Part shown: positions 1 to 8,041 of the stretch, one piece after another
Layout: each line of letters begins with the position of its first letter
Position numbering within the stretch: the stretch's first letter is position 1
DNA from: an uncultured Clostridia bacterium
GTDB taxonomy: Bacteria > Bacillota > Clostridia > Tissierellales > Peptoniphilaceae
Direction of reading: 5' to 3'
Length of the DNA: 44,462 nt
Assembly: GCA_945916025.1 (NCBI GenBank)
Contig: CAMEGD010000001.1
Coordinates: 1-44,462 of the forward strand
Notes under the pieces: model-generated
Told to the model about the DNA's origin: nothing
Databases searched by the model: none
What the model saw: the letters and a program-made list of their open reading frames with translations, nothing else
Position numbers and translations under genes: made by a program

Positions 1-8
1 GCCTTCTT

Positions 9-1268
9 ATGGACCTAAAAATTAAAGACAAAAATATTATTATTAAAATAAATAAGAAGACCTATGAATACTTACTTAAAGACCAACTAAAGGAAAAGAC
101 CTCCATAAAACAGGGAATCTATAAGGCCTTGTCTAACTATACTAAGAAAAGTCTACAGTGGGGGATTTTAGTAGGGGTAAACCCTTTAAAGCTAATTAGA
201 AAGCTTTTAGAAAAATATGAAAGAGATGAAACCAGAAGAATCTTAGAAGACCTTTACTTTATAAAAAAAGAAAAAATAGACCTTAGTTTTCAAGTTATTG
301 ATAATCAAAAAGAAGCCATAAAGAAACTAAGGGGGAGGTCAATTTATATAAATATTCCCTTTTGTCCCTCTAAGTGTTCCTACTGTTCTTATCCAACCTT
401 AGTTATAAATGAAGATAAGATGGATACTTATGTAGAGGCCCTTACAAAAGAAATTGGCTTATTTTTTAAGTCCTACTTAAAGGACTTTACATCAATTTAT
501 GTAGGTGGAGGCACTCCCTCAGCTCTTGGACCAAATAGACTGGAGAGAGTCCTAAAGACCATAAGGACTTATGTAAATGATTACTTAGAATTAACAGTAG
601 AAGTGGGAAGACCAGATACAATATCTAAAGATCTATTAAGAGTTCTTAAGGAAAATGGGGTAAGTAGAATTAGCATAAATCCACAGACTATGAAGGACCA
701 AACCTTAAAGAGCCTAAATAGAAATCATTCAAGTAAAGATGTAAAAGAAGCCTTTAAGTTAAGTAAAGACCATGGATTTTCTAATATTAATATGGACCTT
801 ATAATTGGACTTCCAGGAGAAGAACCTAGTGATTTTAAAGATACTTTATATGAAATAAAAGACTTAGGTCCAACCTCTATTTCAGTTCATTCATTAGCTT
901 TAAAAAAGGGCTCAAATCTTACAAAAGATGGGTATAAGGCTAAAAGACAAGAAGAATTTGAAGAAATTAGAAATTCTTTTGTAATAGAAAATGAGTACAA
1001 ACCATATTACTTATATAGACAAAAGCATATGTTTCTGAACATTGAAAACATCTCCTATTCAAGGGAGGGTTCCATGTGCCTATACAATATAGCTATGATG
1101 GAAGACTTAGAAAACATAGTTGCCTTTGGCCTTGGAGCCAGCTCGAAATTTATAAAAGATGGCAAGATTAAAAGGATTATGAACCCAAGACTCTTAGATG
1201 AATATGTAAACACAGTAAGTGAGCAGGTGGAAAAGAAACTTTTAGGAGAAGATAATGAAACTAAGTAA
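9..1268 (+). CDS. hemZ: HemZ-type coproporphyrinogen III oxidase-like radical SAM protein (probably 5' partial)
   Basis: Cytosolic radical SAM enzyme of the HemN/HemZ family. The 4Fe-4S motif is C119-x3-C123-x2-C126 in NIPFCPSKCSYCSYP, followed by the glycine-rich YVGGGTPSAL and the segment MDLIIGLPGE typical of HemN-like proteins. Family members oxidise coproporphyrinogen III without oxygen or do related radical chemistry; no other heme gene is nearby, so the substrate is inference. The first ATG is 8 bases from the window edge, has no visible Shine-Dalgarno, and the frame stays open to the edge. HemZ proteins known to me are about 470-500 residues with the cysteine motif near residue 165-180, so roughly 50 N-terminal residues probably lie outside the window. 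The 3' end overlaps the next gene by 14 bases. Confidence 0.85.
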   Translation: MDLKIKDKNIIIKINKKTYEYLLKDQLKEKTSIKQGIYKALSNYTKKSLQWGILVGVNPLKLIRKLLEKYERDETRRILEDLYFIKKEKIDLSFQVIDNQKEAIKKLRGRSIYINIPFCPSKCSYCSYPTLVINEDKMDTYVEALTKEIGLFFKSYLKDFTSIYVGGGTPSALGPNRLERVLKTIRTYVNDYLELTVEVGRPDTISKDLLRVLKENGVSRISINPQTMKDQTLKSLNRNHSSKDVKEAFKLSKDHGFSNINMDLIIGLPGEEPSDFKDTLYEIKDLGPTSISVHSLALKKGSNLTKDGYKAKRQEEFEEIRNSFVIENEYKPYYLYRQKHMFLNIENISYSREGSMCLYNIAMMEDLENIVAFGLGASSKFIKDGKIKRIMNPRLLDEYVNTVSEQVEKKLLGEDNETK

Positions 1269-2781
1269 CTTAATAAAAGAATTGGAAATCCTAGAAATAA
1301 AAGGACAAGTAAATGGAGTTAATATAGAAGATATTGCCTATAACTCAAAAGATGTAAAAGAGGGAAGTCTTTTCGTTGCCATAAAGGGACATGAAGTAGA
1401 TGGGCACAAGTATATAAATAACGCAAAGGAAAATGGAGCTGTATGTTTTGTTGTAGAAGAGTTTTCAAATGAGGACCTATTACAAATAAGGGTAGAAGAC
1501 TCTAGGGCAACACTAGCTGATCTTTCCCATATTTTCTTTAATAAGCCATCGGAAAAGTTAAATGTTGTAGGAATTACAGCCACAAATGGCAAGACTACAA
1601 CTTCCTTTATGGTGGAAAAAATCTTTAAGGACTTTGGCTTAGAAACTGGCCTTGTTGGAACTGTGGAAGTAAAATATAAGGATGTAAAAATCCCATCATT
1701 ACTTACAACTCCAGAAAGTAGGGATCTTCAGGAACACACCAAGAACATGGTAAATTGTGGAATTACAGACCTTGTAATGGAAGTATCCTCCCATGCCCAA
1801 GAAATGCTGAGAATAAAAAATATGGACTTTGATATAGTTTCCTTTAATAATCTTTCCAGAGACCACATTGACCAACATGGGTCCTTTGAAAATTATGCTA
1901 GGATAAAATCAGGTCTTATAAAAAATGCAAAGGAAGATGCCTTTGTTATCTTAAATTTTGATGATGAGTTTATAAAGAACCTAGGAAAAGAAACTAAGGG
2001 AAGAGTCCTATCCTATTCTATGGACAATAAGTCTTGTGACTTTTCCATAGAAAATCTAGACCTATCCACTGGTTTTGCAAAATTTGATTTTTTAATAAAT
2101 AAGGATATAGAAGATCTAGACCTAAAGGCAGGTAAATTTCCAGTAGACTTAGGTTTAGGTGGATATTCTGGAGTTATGAATGGAATTGTGGCTATTATTA
2201 TAGGTCTAGTAAGAAAAATTCCAGTAGTGTCCATAAGAAAATCCTTAAAAGACTTTAAGGGAGTTGAAAGAAGGTTCCAAGTAATCTACGACAAGGACTA
2301 CAAGATTATAGATGACCACTTTGCAAATTCAAAAAACATAGCAGTAACTATGGAAACTATAGAAAAAATGGACTTTAATAAGTTTTATATTCTCTATGCC
2401 ATTAGGGGTAATAGGGGTGAAAACTTAAATAGGGAGTCTGCTGAAGAAACTGCCAAGTGGCTAAAAAGACTTGGTATAAATAAAATTTACTCTACATCAA
2501 GTGTAGAGACAGTAACTAAAAAAGATGTGGTCTTTTTAGAGGAAAAGGAAGCCTTTAATAAGGTTATGAAGGACAATGATATTGAAGTTGTCCACCTTGA
2601 TAGACTAGATGAATCCTGTTATCAGGTCCTTGGGAAAGTAGAAAAAAACGACCTTCTATTATTAGCCGGATGTCAAGGTATGGACCATGGTGGAAGAATA
2701 GTTTTAGAAAAACTTACAGAAAATGTAGATGAAAAAGAAAAAGAAGAAGTTCTAAAAGTCTTAGAGGGTAGAGCCTTTTAG
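1255..2781 (+). CDS. MurE-like Mur ligase family protein (UDP-N-acetylmuramyl-tripeptide synthetase-like)
   Basis: A 508-residue Mur ligase with all three domains recognisable: an N-terminal MurE-type domain (IAYNSKDVKEGSLFVAIKG), an ATP-binding central domain (GITATNGKTTTSF, about residues 103-115; MEVSSHA; NLSRDHIDQHGSFENY) and a C-terminal domain. True MurE adds DAP or lysine to UDP-MurNAc-dipeptide in the cytosol. Here the usual DNPR-type amino-acid recognition motif is absent (the region reads AIRGNRGENLNRES), the usual VDYAHTPD reads IIDDHFANS, and the usual GKGHE reads GCQGMDHGG. ATP-dependent ligase chemistry is therefore likely but the amino acid and acceptor are unknown. Start ATG has an AGGAG upstream and overlaps hemZ by 14 bases, suggesting co-translation. 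It may be a paralogue rather than the cell's MurE. Confidence 0.8.
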   Translation: MKLSNLIKELEILEIKGQVNGVNIEDIAYNSKDVKEGSLFVAIKGHEVDGHKYINNAKENGAVCFVVEEFSNEDLLQIRVEDSRATLADLSHIFFNKPSEKLNVVGITATNGKTTTSFMVEKIFKDFGLETGLVGTVEVKYKDVKIPSLLTTPESRDLQEHTKNMVNCGITDLVMEVSSHAQEMLRIKNMDFDIVSFNNLSRDHIDQHGSFENYARIKSGLIKNAKEDAFVILNFDDEFIKNLGKETKGRVLSYSMDNKSCDFSIENLDLSTGFAKFDFLINKDIEDLDLKAGKFPVDLGLGGYSGVMNGIVAIIIGLVRKIPVVSIRKSLKDFKGVERRFQVIYDKDYKIIDDHFANSKNIAVTMETIEKMDFNKFYILYAIRGNRGENLNRESAEETAKWLKRLGINKIYSTSSVETVTKKDVVFLEEKEAFNKVMKDNDIEVVHLDRLDESCYQVLGKVEKNDLLLLAGCQGMDHGGRIVLEKLTENVDEKEKEEVLKVLEGRAF

Positions 2782-2793
2782 GGTTAAAAATTA

Positions 2794-2830
2794 GGGACAG
2801 AGAAATCTGTCCTATTTCTTTCTTTTTAAG
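2794..2830 (+). terminator. Rho-independent terminator after the MurE-like gene
   Basis: A 6-bp stem GGACAG/CTGTCC closes a 6-base loop 13 bases after the stop codon and is followed by a pyrimidine tract with several T runs. It separates the upstream pair of genes from the aspS T-box leader. Confidence 0.6.
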
Positions 2831-2849
2831 TTCAAATTGATACATTAAA

Positions 2850-2878
2850 TTGACAAAGCTTTCTTCTTAATATAAAAT
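2850..2878 (+). promoter_or_regulatory. Promoter for the aspS T-box leader
   Basis: Consensus -35 TTGACA (2850-2855) and -10 TAAAAT (2873-2878) with a 17-base spacer. It sits directly upstream of the T-box leader, placing the start of transcription near 2885. Confidence 0.7.
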
Positions 2879-2884
2879 AAAGGG

Positions 2885-3080
2885 AGCATTGAAAAGAAGG
2901 AGTAGGTTACTAATCTTTTTTTAGAGAACAAGTGGATGGTGAAAACTTGTAAAAGATCTAGCTGAAGACATCTTGGAGCTAAACGTTTAAAACCGCGTAA
3001 GGTTTTATAAGCTGGGCTACTATAAGTAGCCAATTAGGGTGGCACCGCGAATAATTCGTCCCTTGGAGGGCGATTTTTTT
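2885..3080 (+). promoter_or_regulatory. T-box leader, Asp specifier GAC, with intrinsic terminator
   Basis: The hallmark T-box AGGGTGGCACCGCG lies at 3036-3049 and is followed by a terminator hairpin and T run (3057-3080). Stem I landmarks are present: an AGTAG-type motif near 2900, AGAGA at about 2922 and GGTG in the apical part at about 2938. The distal arm carries GAAGACATCTTGGAG, which puts GAC (2967-2969) at the specifier position; GAC is an aspartate codon and the next gene is aspS. Uncharged tRNA-Asp would be expected to pair here and at the T-box to favour antitermination. Identification is from known T-box architecture; the specifier register is inferred and agrees with the downstream gene. 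Confidence 0.85.
3057..3080 (+). terminator. T-box attenuator terminator
   Basis: CGTCC/GGGCG stem (one G-U pair) with loop CTTGGA, then a run of seven T (3074-3080). It competes with the antiterminator formed around the T-box sequence. Confidence 0.75.
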
Positions 3081-3107
3081 ATACAGATTTTTATTTAGGA
3101 GGAAATT

Positions 3108-4889
3108 ATGGCAGAAAGAATGGGACAACTTAGAAGAACCCACTATGCTGGTGAACTAAGGGAAGAAAACATTGGACAAGAAGTAGTATTAATGGGTTGG
3201 GTTCAAGGGGCAAGGTCCTTTGGGTCAATTATATTTGTAGATGTTAGAGATATTAGTGGACTTTCTCAAATAGTATTTGATGAAGAAACTAATGAAGAAG
3301 CCTTTGAAAAGGCAGAAAAGTTAAGATCAGAATTTGTAATCGCTGCTAAGGGCAAGGTTAGAATGAGATCTTCTATTAATGAAGAGATTCCAACTGGAAA
3401 AATAGAAGTTTTAGCTAGTGATTTATTAATATTAGATGAATCAGAAGTTCCTCCAATTTACGTTAAAGATGGAGACAATGTTTCTGAAACTATGAGATTA
3501 AAATACAGGACACTAGACTTAAGAAAACCTGAAATGCAAAAGAACCTACTAACTAGAGCAAAAATTTACAAGGTATTTAGGGACTATTTGTCTGAAAATA
3601 GGTTTGTAGAAATTGAAACTCCAATTTTAGGGAAACCAACACCTGAAGGAGCAAGGGACTACCTAGTTCCATCAAGGGTTAATGAAGGAAAGTTCTATGC
3701 TCTTCCACAGTCTCCACAGCTTTACAAGCAAATGCTTATGGTTTCTGGTTATGACAGGTACTTCCAAATTGCTAAGTGCTTTAGGGACGAAGACTTAAGG
3801 GCTAATAGACAACCAGAGTTTACTCAAGTGGATATTGAAATGAGTTTTGTTGATGTTGAAGATGTTTTAAGGATGAACGAAGGCCTTCTTAAGAGACTAT
3901 TTAAGGAAATTAAGGGAATTGACTTAGAACTTCCTTTAAAGAGACTTCCATATCAAGAAGCTATGGATAGGTATGGAATTGACAAGCCAGATACAAGGTT
4001 TGGATATGAGCTTATAGACTTAAGCCAAGCTTTAAAAGATTCTTCCTTTAAGGTATTTTCAGGTGCCATAGAAAATGGTGGATCTGTAAGGGCCCTTAAT
4101 GTGGAAGGAAAGGCTAATGAATTTTCTAGAAAAGATATTGACAAGTTAGAAGCCTTTGTAAAGACATATGGAGCTAAGGGACTTGCTTGGATGAAGTTTA
4201 ATCCAGATGGTATCCAATCTCCAATCTTAAAATTCTTAAGTGAAGAAGAAGTAAAAAACATTAAGGAAGTAACTAAGGCTAAAGAAAATGACCTATTAGT
4301 TTTTGTTGCTGATAAAAATGATGTAGTTTATGACTCCCTAGGAAACTTAAGAAACCACCTAGGAGACAAGTTTGGTCTAAGAAGTCACGACACCTATGAT
4401 GTTTTATGGATAACTGATTTTCCTCTATTTGAATACGATGAAGAAGAAAATAGGTATGTTGCTAAACACCATCCATTTACAAGCCCAAGGGATGAAGACA
4501 TAGACATGTTAGAAAGTGCTCCTGAAAAGGCTAGGGCTAAGGCTTATGACATAGTTATTAATGGAGATGAAATGGGCGGAGGTTCTATTAGAATTAACAA
4601 CAATTCCCTACAAAAGAGGATGTTTAATGCCCTTGGTATAGATGAAAAGTCCCAAGAGGATAAATTTGGTTTCTTACTTGAATCCTTTAAATATGGTGTT
4701 CCACCTCATGGAGGAATTGCCTATGGTCTAGATAGATTAGTAATGCTCTTTGCGGGTACAAATAATATCAAAGACGTTATAGCTTTTCCAAAGACTCAAT
4801 CGGCTACTGATATTTTAACAGGAGCTCCAATTGAGCTTGATAGTGAACAATTAAGTGAAGTTCACATAGAAGTTAGAAGGGAGAAATAA
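3108..4889 (+). CDS. aspS: Aspartyl-tRNA synthetase
   Basis: Bacterial-type class II aspartyl-tRNA synthetase of 593 residues, the usual length, charging tRNA-Asp in the cytosol. An N-terminal OB-fold anticodon domain (about 15-105) is followed by the catalytic core with motif 2 FRDEDLRANRQPEFTQ (about 225-240), the inserted GAD domain (about 300-400) and motif 3 GIAYGLDRLVML (about 535-546). The start is supported by AGGAGG 6 bases upstream. Expression is controlled by the Asp T-box leader just upstream. Whether the enzyme also charges tRNA-Asn (non-discriminating type) cannot be decided from the window. The stop codon overlaps the next ATG by one base. Confidence 0.97.
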   Translation: MAERMGQLRRTHYAGELREENIGQEVVLMGWVQGARSFGSIIFVDVRDISGLSQIVFDEETNEEAFEKAEKLRSEFVIAAKGKVRMRSSINEEIPTGKIEVLASDLLILDESEVPPIYVKDGDNVSETMRLKYRTLDLRKPEMQKNLLTRAKIYKVFRDYLSENRFVEIETPILGKPTPEGARDYLVPSRVNEGKFYALPQSPQLYKQMLMVSGYDRYFQIAKCFRDEDLRANRQPEFTQVDIEMSFVDVEDVLRMNEGLLKRLFKEIKGIDLELPLKRLPYQEAMDRYGIDKPDTRFGYELIDLSQALKDSSFKVFSGAIENGGSVRALNVEGKANEFSRKDIDKLEAFVKTYGAKGLAWMKFNPDGIQSPILKFLSEEEVKNIKEVTKAKENDLLVFVADKNDVVYDSLGNLRNHLGDKFGLRSHDTYDVLWITDFPLFEYDEEENRYVAKHHPFTSPRDEDIDMLESAPEKARAKAYDIVINGDEMGGGSIRINNNSLQKRMFNALGIDEKSQEDKFGFLLESFKYGVPPHGGIAYGLDRLVMLFAGTNNIKDVIAFPKTQSATDILTGAPIELDSEQLSEVHIEVRREK

Positions 4890-5311
4890 TGGATAGAGTT
4901 GGTAGAGTAGTAGAGACCATGGATGGGATGGCTAACCTAGAAGTTAGGAAGGTCTCATCATGTGGTACAAACTGTGCTTCTTGTTCAGCTGCTTGTGCCC
5001 AACCTCCCCAAGTTATTAAGGTTGTAAATACCTTAGATGCAAAACCTGGGGACTTTGTGGAAATCCAAGCTGACACAGGAAGAGTCCTAAAGTTTATGTT
5101 ACTTCTTTACGGAGTTCCCCTATTGTTTTTAATAGTGGGATTTGGACTTGGCCACTCATATTTAGTAGGTAGAGATATTGCAAATTACGAGATTTTATCC
5201 TTGTTAATTGGACTTGTTTCTATGGCTATAGGAGGCCTAATTGTTAGATTAGTTGATAAGAAATCTAATGTTAAGTCAGAAAATATAAACTATATGGTAA
5301 AAAAATTATAA
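4889..5311 (+). CDS. RseC/MucC-like (SoxR-reducing system) membrane protein
   Basis: A 140-residue protein with an N-terminal cysteine cluster, C25-x3-C29-x2-C32-x3-C36, and two membrane segments (about 68-90 and 103-122). This is the layout of the RseC/MucC family, known in proteobacteria for work on SoxR reduction and RseA, and frequent in anaerobes near Rnf-type electron transport genes. Here it is translationally coupled to aspS through a one-base overlap and no Rnf genes are visible, so its partner is unknown. The cysteine cluster suggests an iron-sulfur or thiol redox centre at the membrane (inference). It is cotranscribed with aspS and thus likely under the same T-box. Confidence 0.75.
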   Translation: MDRVGRVVETMDGMANLEVRKVSSCGTNCASCSAACAQPPQVIKVVNTLDAKPGDFVEIQADTGRVLKFMLLLYGVPLLFLIVGFGLGHSYLVGRDIANYEILSLLIGLVSMAIGGLIVRLVDKKSNVKSENINYMVKKL

Positions 5312-5316
5312 AAAAT

Positions 5317-5365
5317 AGTCACCTTAGACTTTACTTAATTTGTAAAAGGTCAAGGTGACTTTTTT
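5317..5365. terminator. Convergent terminator between the RseC-like gene and the thrE-type operon
   Basis: Perfect 9-bp stem AGTCACCTT (5317-5325) / AAGGTGACT (5352-5360) with TTTTT on the plus side and an A-rich flank that gives T residues on the minus strand, so it can serve both convergent units. The minus-strand stop codon (5350-5352) reaches into the stem. Confidence 0.75.
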
Positions 5366-5817
5366 ATGTTACTTGTATTTTTTCTATTTCTAATTGCCCT
5401 GTTAATTATATTGACGAAATTAGCAGATACAAAAACGCCTGTTGCTAGGGAAAGGGCTATTAATGTAGTTTCTAAGGCCTTACTAGTAAACTGACCTGTG
5501 TCACTTAAGATCAAATAATACATTGTATAATACATTCCTGCCCCTGGCACTATAGGAATTAGACAAGGGAGGGACAAGGTTATAGTTGGCATCTTTATAC
5601 TTATTGCTATAATGGCCGATAAAATTCCAATAAAAATTGAACTGATCATAGCTGCAAGTAGGGTGTGACTATAGGTCAAAATCAAATACCTATAAATAAT
5701 CCAGCCAAAGGCTCCGATTGTACCATTGTACTTAAGGGCTCTTTTTGGAGTTTGTAAAATTGTAGAAAATGCTATTGTGGCTATAAAGGCACAAATAAAA
5801 TGAAATATATAGTCCAT
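5350..5817 (-). CDS. ThrE-type threonine/serine exporter, small membrane subunit (DUF3815-like)
   Basis: A 155-residue, very hydrophobic protein with about four to five membrane segments, matching the C-terminal half of ThrE-type exporters that is often encoded separately. It would pair with the product of the upstream gene to export threonine/serine (family knowledge). I start it at the ATG giving MDYIFHFICAF because a GGAGG lies 6 bases upstream, overlapping the last codons of the preceding gene; an alternative start 10 codons upstream (MSYLYTLEVK) lacks such a site. Second gene of a two-gene minus-strand operon ending at the convergent terminator. Confidence 0.8.
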   Translation of the reverse strand: MDYIFHFICAFIATIAFSTILQTPKRALKYNGTIGAFGWIIYRYLILTYSHTLLAAMISSIFIGILSAIIAISIKMPTITLSLPCLIPIVPGAGMYYTMYYLILSDTGQFTSKALETTLIALSLATGVFVSANFVNIINRAIRNRKNTSNIKKSP

Positions 5818-5818
5818 C

Positions 5819-6598
5819 TTAACCTCCAAAGTATACAAATAAGACAATACCTACTCCAAAGGCTATAGCGATTGCTGTAAAAATTGCCTTTGTAACCATG
5901 ACTACACCACTTATGTAATCTCCAGCTAAAATATCCCTAATTGCACTAGTTATACCTATTCCAGGTACATAGGGCATAAGGGCTCCGATAATTACCATGT
6001 CTATATTGTTTCCCAGGTTTAGAAGCATAAATATGGCAGCAAGACCTGCTGATAAAAAGCCTGATAGTAAGTCGGTAATAAAAATTGGAAAAACTGCCAT
6101 TTGAGGCAGTCCAAGTATATAAAATACAATAAAGCCAATAAGTCCAGCTACAATAAAATCTATTAGAGACCCACCAAACATAATAGAAAAGAAGGCAGCT
6201 GTAAAACCTGCTGCTACTGATTTTTTAAATATGGTGTAGTTCTTAACTCCTTCTATTTCAGCAAGGAGCCTTTCACCTTCTAGTAAAGGAACTAGGTTAT
6301 CTGTAAAGTTTCTAGAAAACCTATTAAGCATGTCAATTTTGTTTAGTCTTAAGGATGGGGTCTTTTCTCTAATAAAGGTAGTCATAGGTTCATCTTGGAA
6401 TTTTATGTGAACAAAAACAGAAGTAGTCATTGCAAAAACTTCTACCTCTTCTAATCCCTTCCATGAATTACAGATTCTTTCTACTGTATCTTCAACTCTA
6501 TAAACTTCTGCTCCATTTTCAAGTAGCATGGAACCTACCTTGGCTGCTAGATTTAGTAGCCTTATAGCTTCATCTCGATTTTGTATTACCTTTTCCAT
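5819..6598 (-). CDS. ThrE-type threonine/serine exporter, large subunit (DUF1212-like)
   Basis: A 259-residue protein of the ThrE N-terminal family: a soluble N-terminal part with AAKVGSMLLENGAEVYRVED (about residues 18-37) followed by about five membrane segments from about residue 120. Family members export threonine and serine, or other small molecules, together with the small subunit encoded directly downstream. AGGAG lies 7 bases before the ATG. A minus-strand promoter with a very short leader is visible just upstream (6615-6642). Confidence 0.85.
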   Translation of the reverse strand: MEKVIQNRDEAIRLLNLAAKVGSMLLENGAEVYRVEDTVERICNSWKGLEEVEVFAMTTSVFVHIKFQDEPMTTFIREKTPSLRLNKIDMLNRFSRNFTDNLVPLLEGERLLAEIEGVKNYTIFKKSVAAGFTAAFFSIMFGGSLIDFIVAGLIGFIVFYILGLPQMAVFPIFITDLLSGFLSAGLAAIFMLLNLGNNIDMVIIGALMPYVPGIGITSAIRDILAGDYISGVVMVTKAIFTAIAIAFGVGIVLFVYFGG

Positions 6599-6614
6599 AA
6601 AACTCCTTATAAAT

Positions 6615-6642
6615 ATAATAACATATCTATACTCTTTGGCAA
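6615..6642 (-). promoter_or_regulatory. Promoter of the thrE-type operon
   Basis: On the minus strand TTGCCA, a 16-base spacer and TATTAT preceded by TG (extended -10). The predicted start of transcription falls at about 6608, immediately before the Shine-Dalgarno, so the 5' leader would be only about 10 bases. Confidence 0.5.
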
Positions 6643-6697
6643 CTTGAATTTTAAAGAGAAACTTTTATATAACTTTCGTGATATGTACTTATATTTC

Positions 6698-6706
6698 TGT
6701 TATAAT
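6698..6706 (+). promoter_or_regulatory. Extended -10 promoter at the start of the DUF512 gene
   Basis: TGTTATAAT, a perfect extended -10 element, ends only 6 bases before the ATG at 6713. No good -35 is visible 17 bases upstream. Transcription would start at about the A of the ATG, giving a leaderless message. Confidence 0.55.
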
Positions 6707-6712
6707 TAACCT

Positions 6713-8041
6713 ATGGAAATATGTCTAAATACAAACAAAAATATAATTGAAAAGGTAATTAAAGATTCTATAGCATATGACCTTGGACTAGAAGTTGGAG
6801 ATGAGATTTTATCTATAAATGGCCAAGAGATAAAGGACATAATTGATTATAAATATATAATTACCGAAGAATATATAGAACTAAATATAAAAAAGCTAAA
6901 TGGAGAACTAATATCCTTTGAAATTGAAAAAGACCCTTATGAGGACTTGGGGATAGAATTTTCAAATCCTTTAATAGATGAGGCAAAAAGGTGTTCAAAT
7001 GCCTGTATTTTTTGCTTTATTGATCAGCTTCCAAAAAACTTAAGGGAAACCCTTTACTTTAAGGATGATGACAGTAGGTTGAGCTTTTTGCAGGGGAATT
7101 TTATCACTTTAACTAATATGAAAGAAGAGGATATTGACAGAATTATTAAATATAAGATTTCTCCTATTAATGTATCTGTCCATACTACAAATCCACAACT
7201 TAGAAAGAAGATGCTAAGAAATATTAATGCTGGTAAAGTCTTAGATATTTTAAAGAGATTTGATGAACACCACATTGAAGTGAACTGTCAGATAGTATGT
7301 ATACCTAATATAAATGACAAGGAAGAACTTAACAAAACTATAATGGACTTATCAGAACTTAAAAATTCTGTAAAGTCCCTAGCCATAGTGCCTGTTGGAC
7401 TAACTAAACACAGACAAGGTCTTCCACAGCTAGAAGCCTTTAATGAAAAATCTAGTAATGAAATTATAGACCAGATTCACAAACTCCAAGAACACTTTTT
7501 AGAGACAGAAAATACTAGGTTTGTATTTTTAAGTGATGAATTTTATATTTTAGCAAATAGAGACCTTCCATCTGATGAAGAATACGAAGGTTATCCTCAA
7601 ATTGAAAATGGGGTAGGATTAGTAAGGAATTTTTCTGAAGAAATAAATGAAGAGTTAGAAAAATTAGGGATCTCAGACTTAGAAAAAGAAGTGACCCTAG
7701 TTACTGGTACCCTTGCTAAGGACTTTATGGTGGAAATAAAAGACAGGGTTTTAAAAAAGTTTCCAAATATGAAACTAAATGTAAGGCCTATAGAAAATGA
7801 CTTTTTCGGCAGGTCAATTACAGTTGCAGGTTTAGTGACAGGTGGAGATATTATAAAAAAAATTAAAGATACTGATTACAAGAATATAATGATTCCCGAT
7901 GTAATGCTTAGGGCTGATACAGATTATTTTCTAGATGATGTTACTTTAGATGAATTAGAAAATCAAACTAATAGAAGGGTTTATGTTACAAGGGTCAGTG
8001 GAAAAGACTTTTTAGATACCCTTTCTAAGGAGGTAAAATGA
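6713..8041 (+). CDS. DUF512-family radical SAM protein with N-terminal PDZ domain
   Basis: A 442-residue protein with an N-terminal PDZ-like domain (DLGLEVGDEILSINGQEI, about 23-40), then a MoaA-like radical SAM cluster motif C94-x3-C98-x2-C101 (CSNACIFCFIDQLP) and the C-terminal DUF512 domain (LVTGTLAKDFM; GRSITVAGLVTGGDII). The family is widespread in Clostridia, usually next to der as here, but its reaction is not established to my knowledge. No Shine-Dalgarno precedes the ATG and a TATAAT ends 6 bases before it, so translation may begin on a leaderless mRNA. Its stop overlaps the der start by 4 bases (ATGA), so the two are coupled. It may heads a long operon with der, plsY and gpsA. Confidence 0.9.
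   Translation: MEICLNTNKNIIEKVIKDSIAYDLGLEVGDEILSINGQEIKDIIDYKYIITEEYIELNIKKLNGELISFEIEKDPYEDLGIEFSNPLIDEAKRCSNACIFCFIDQLPKNLRETLYFKDDDSRLSFLQGNFITLTNMKEEDIDRIIKYKISPINVSVHTTNPQLRKKMLRNINAGKVLDILKRFDEHHIEVNCQIVCIPNINDKEELNKTIMDLSELKNSVKSLAIVPVGLTKHRQGLPQLEAFNEKSSNEIIDQIHKLQEHFLETENTRFVFLSDEFYILANRDLPSDEEYEGYPQIENGVGLVRNFSEEINEELEKLGISDLEKEVTLVTGTLAKDFMVEIKDRVLKKFPNMKLNVRPIENDFFGRSITVAGLVTGGDIIKKIKDTDYKNIMIPDVMLRADTDYFLDDVTLDELENQTNRRVYVTRVSGKDFLDTLSKEVK

Noticed and set aside
2845..3033. Minus-strand 62-codon frame over the T-box leader
   Set aside because: It lies within a structured regulatory RNA region and has no similarity or start signals.
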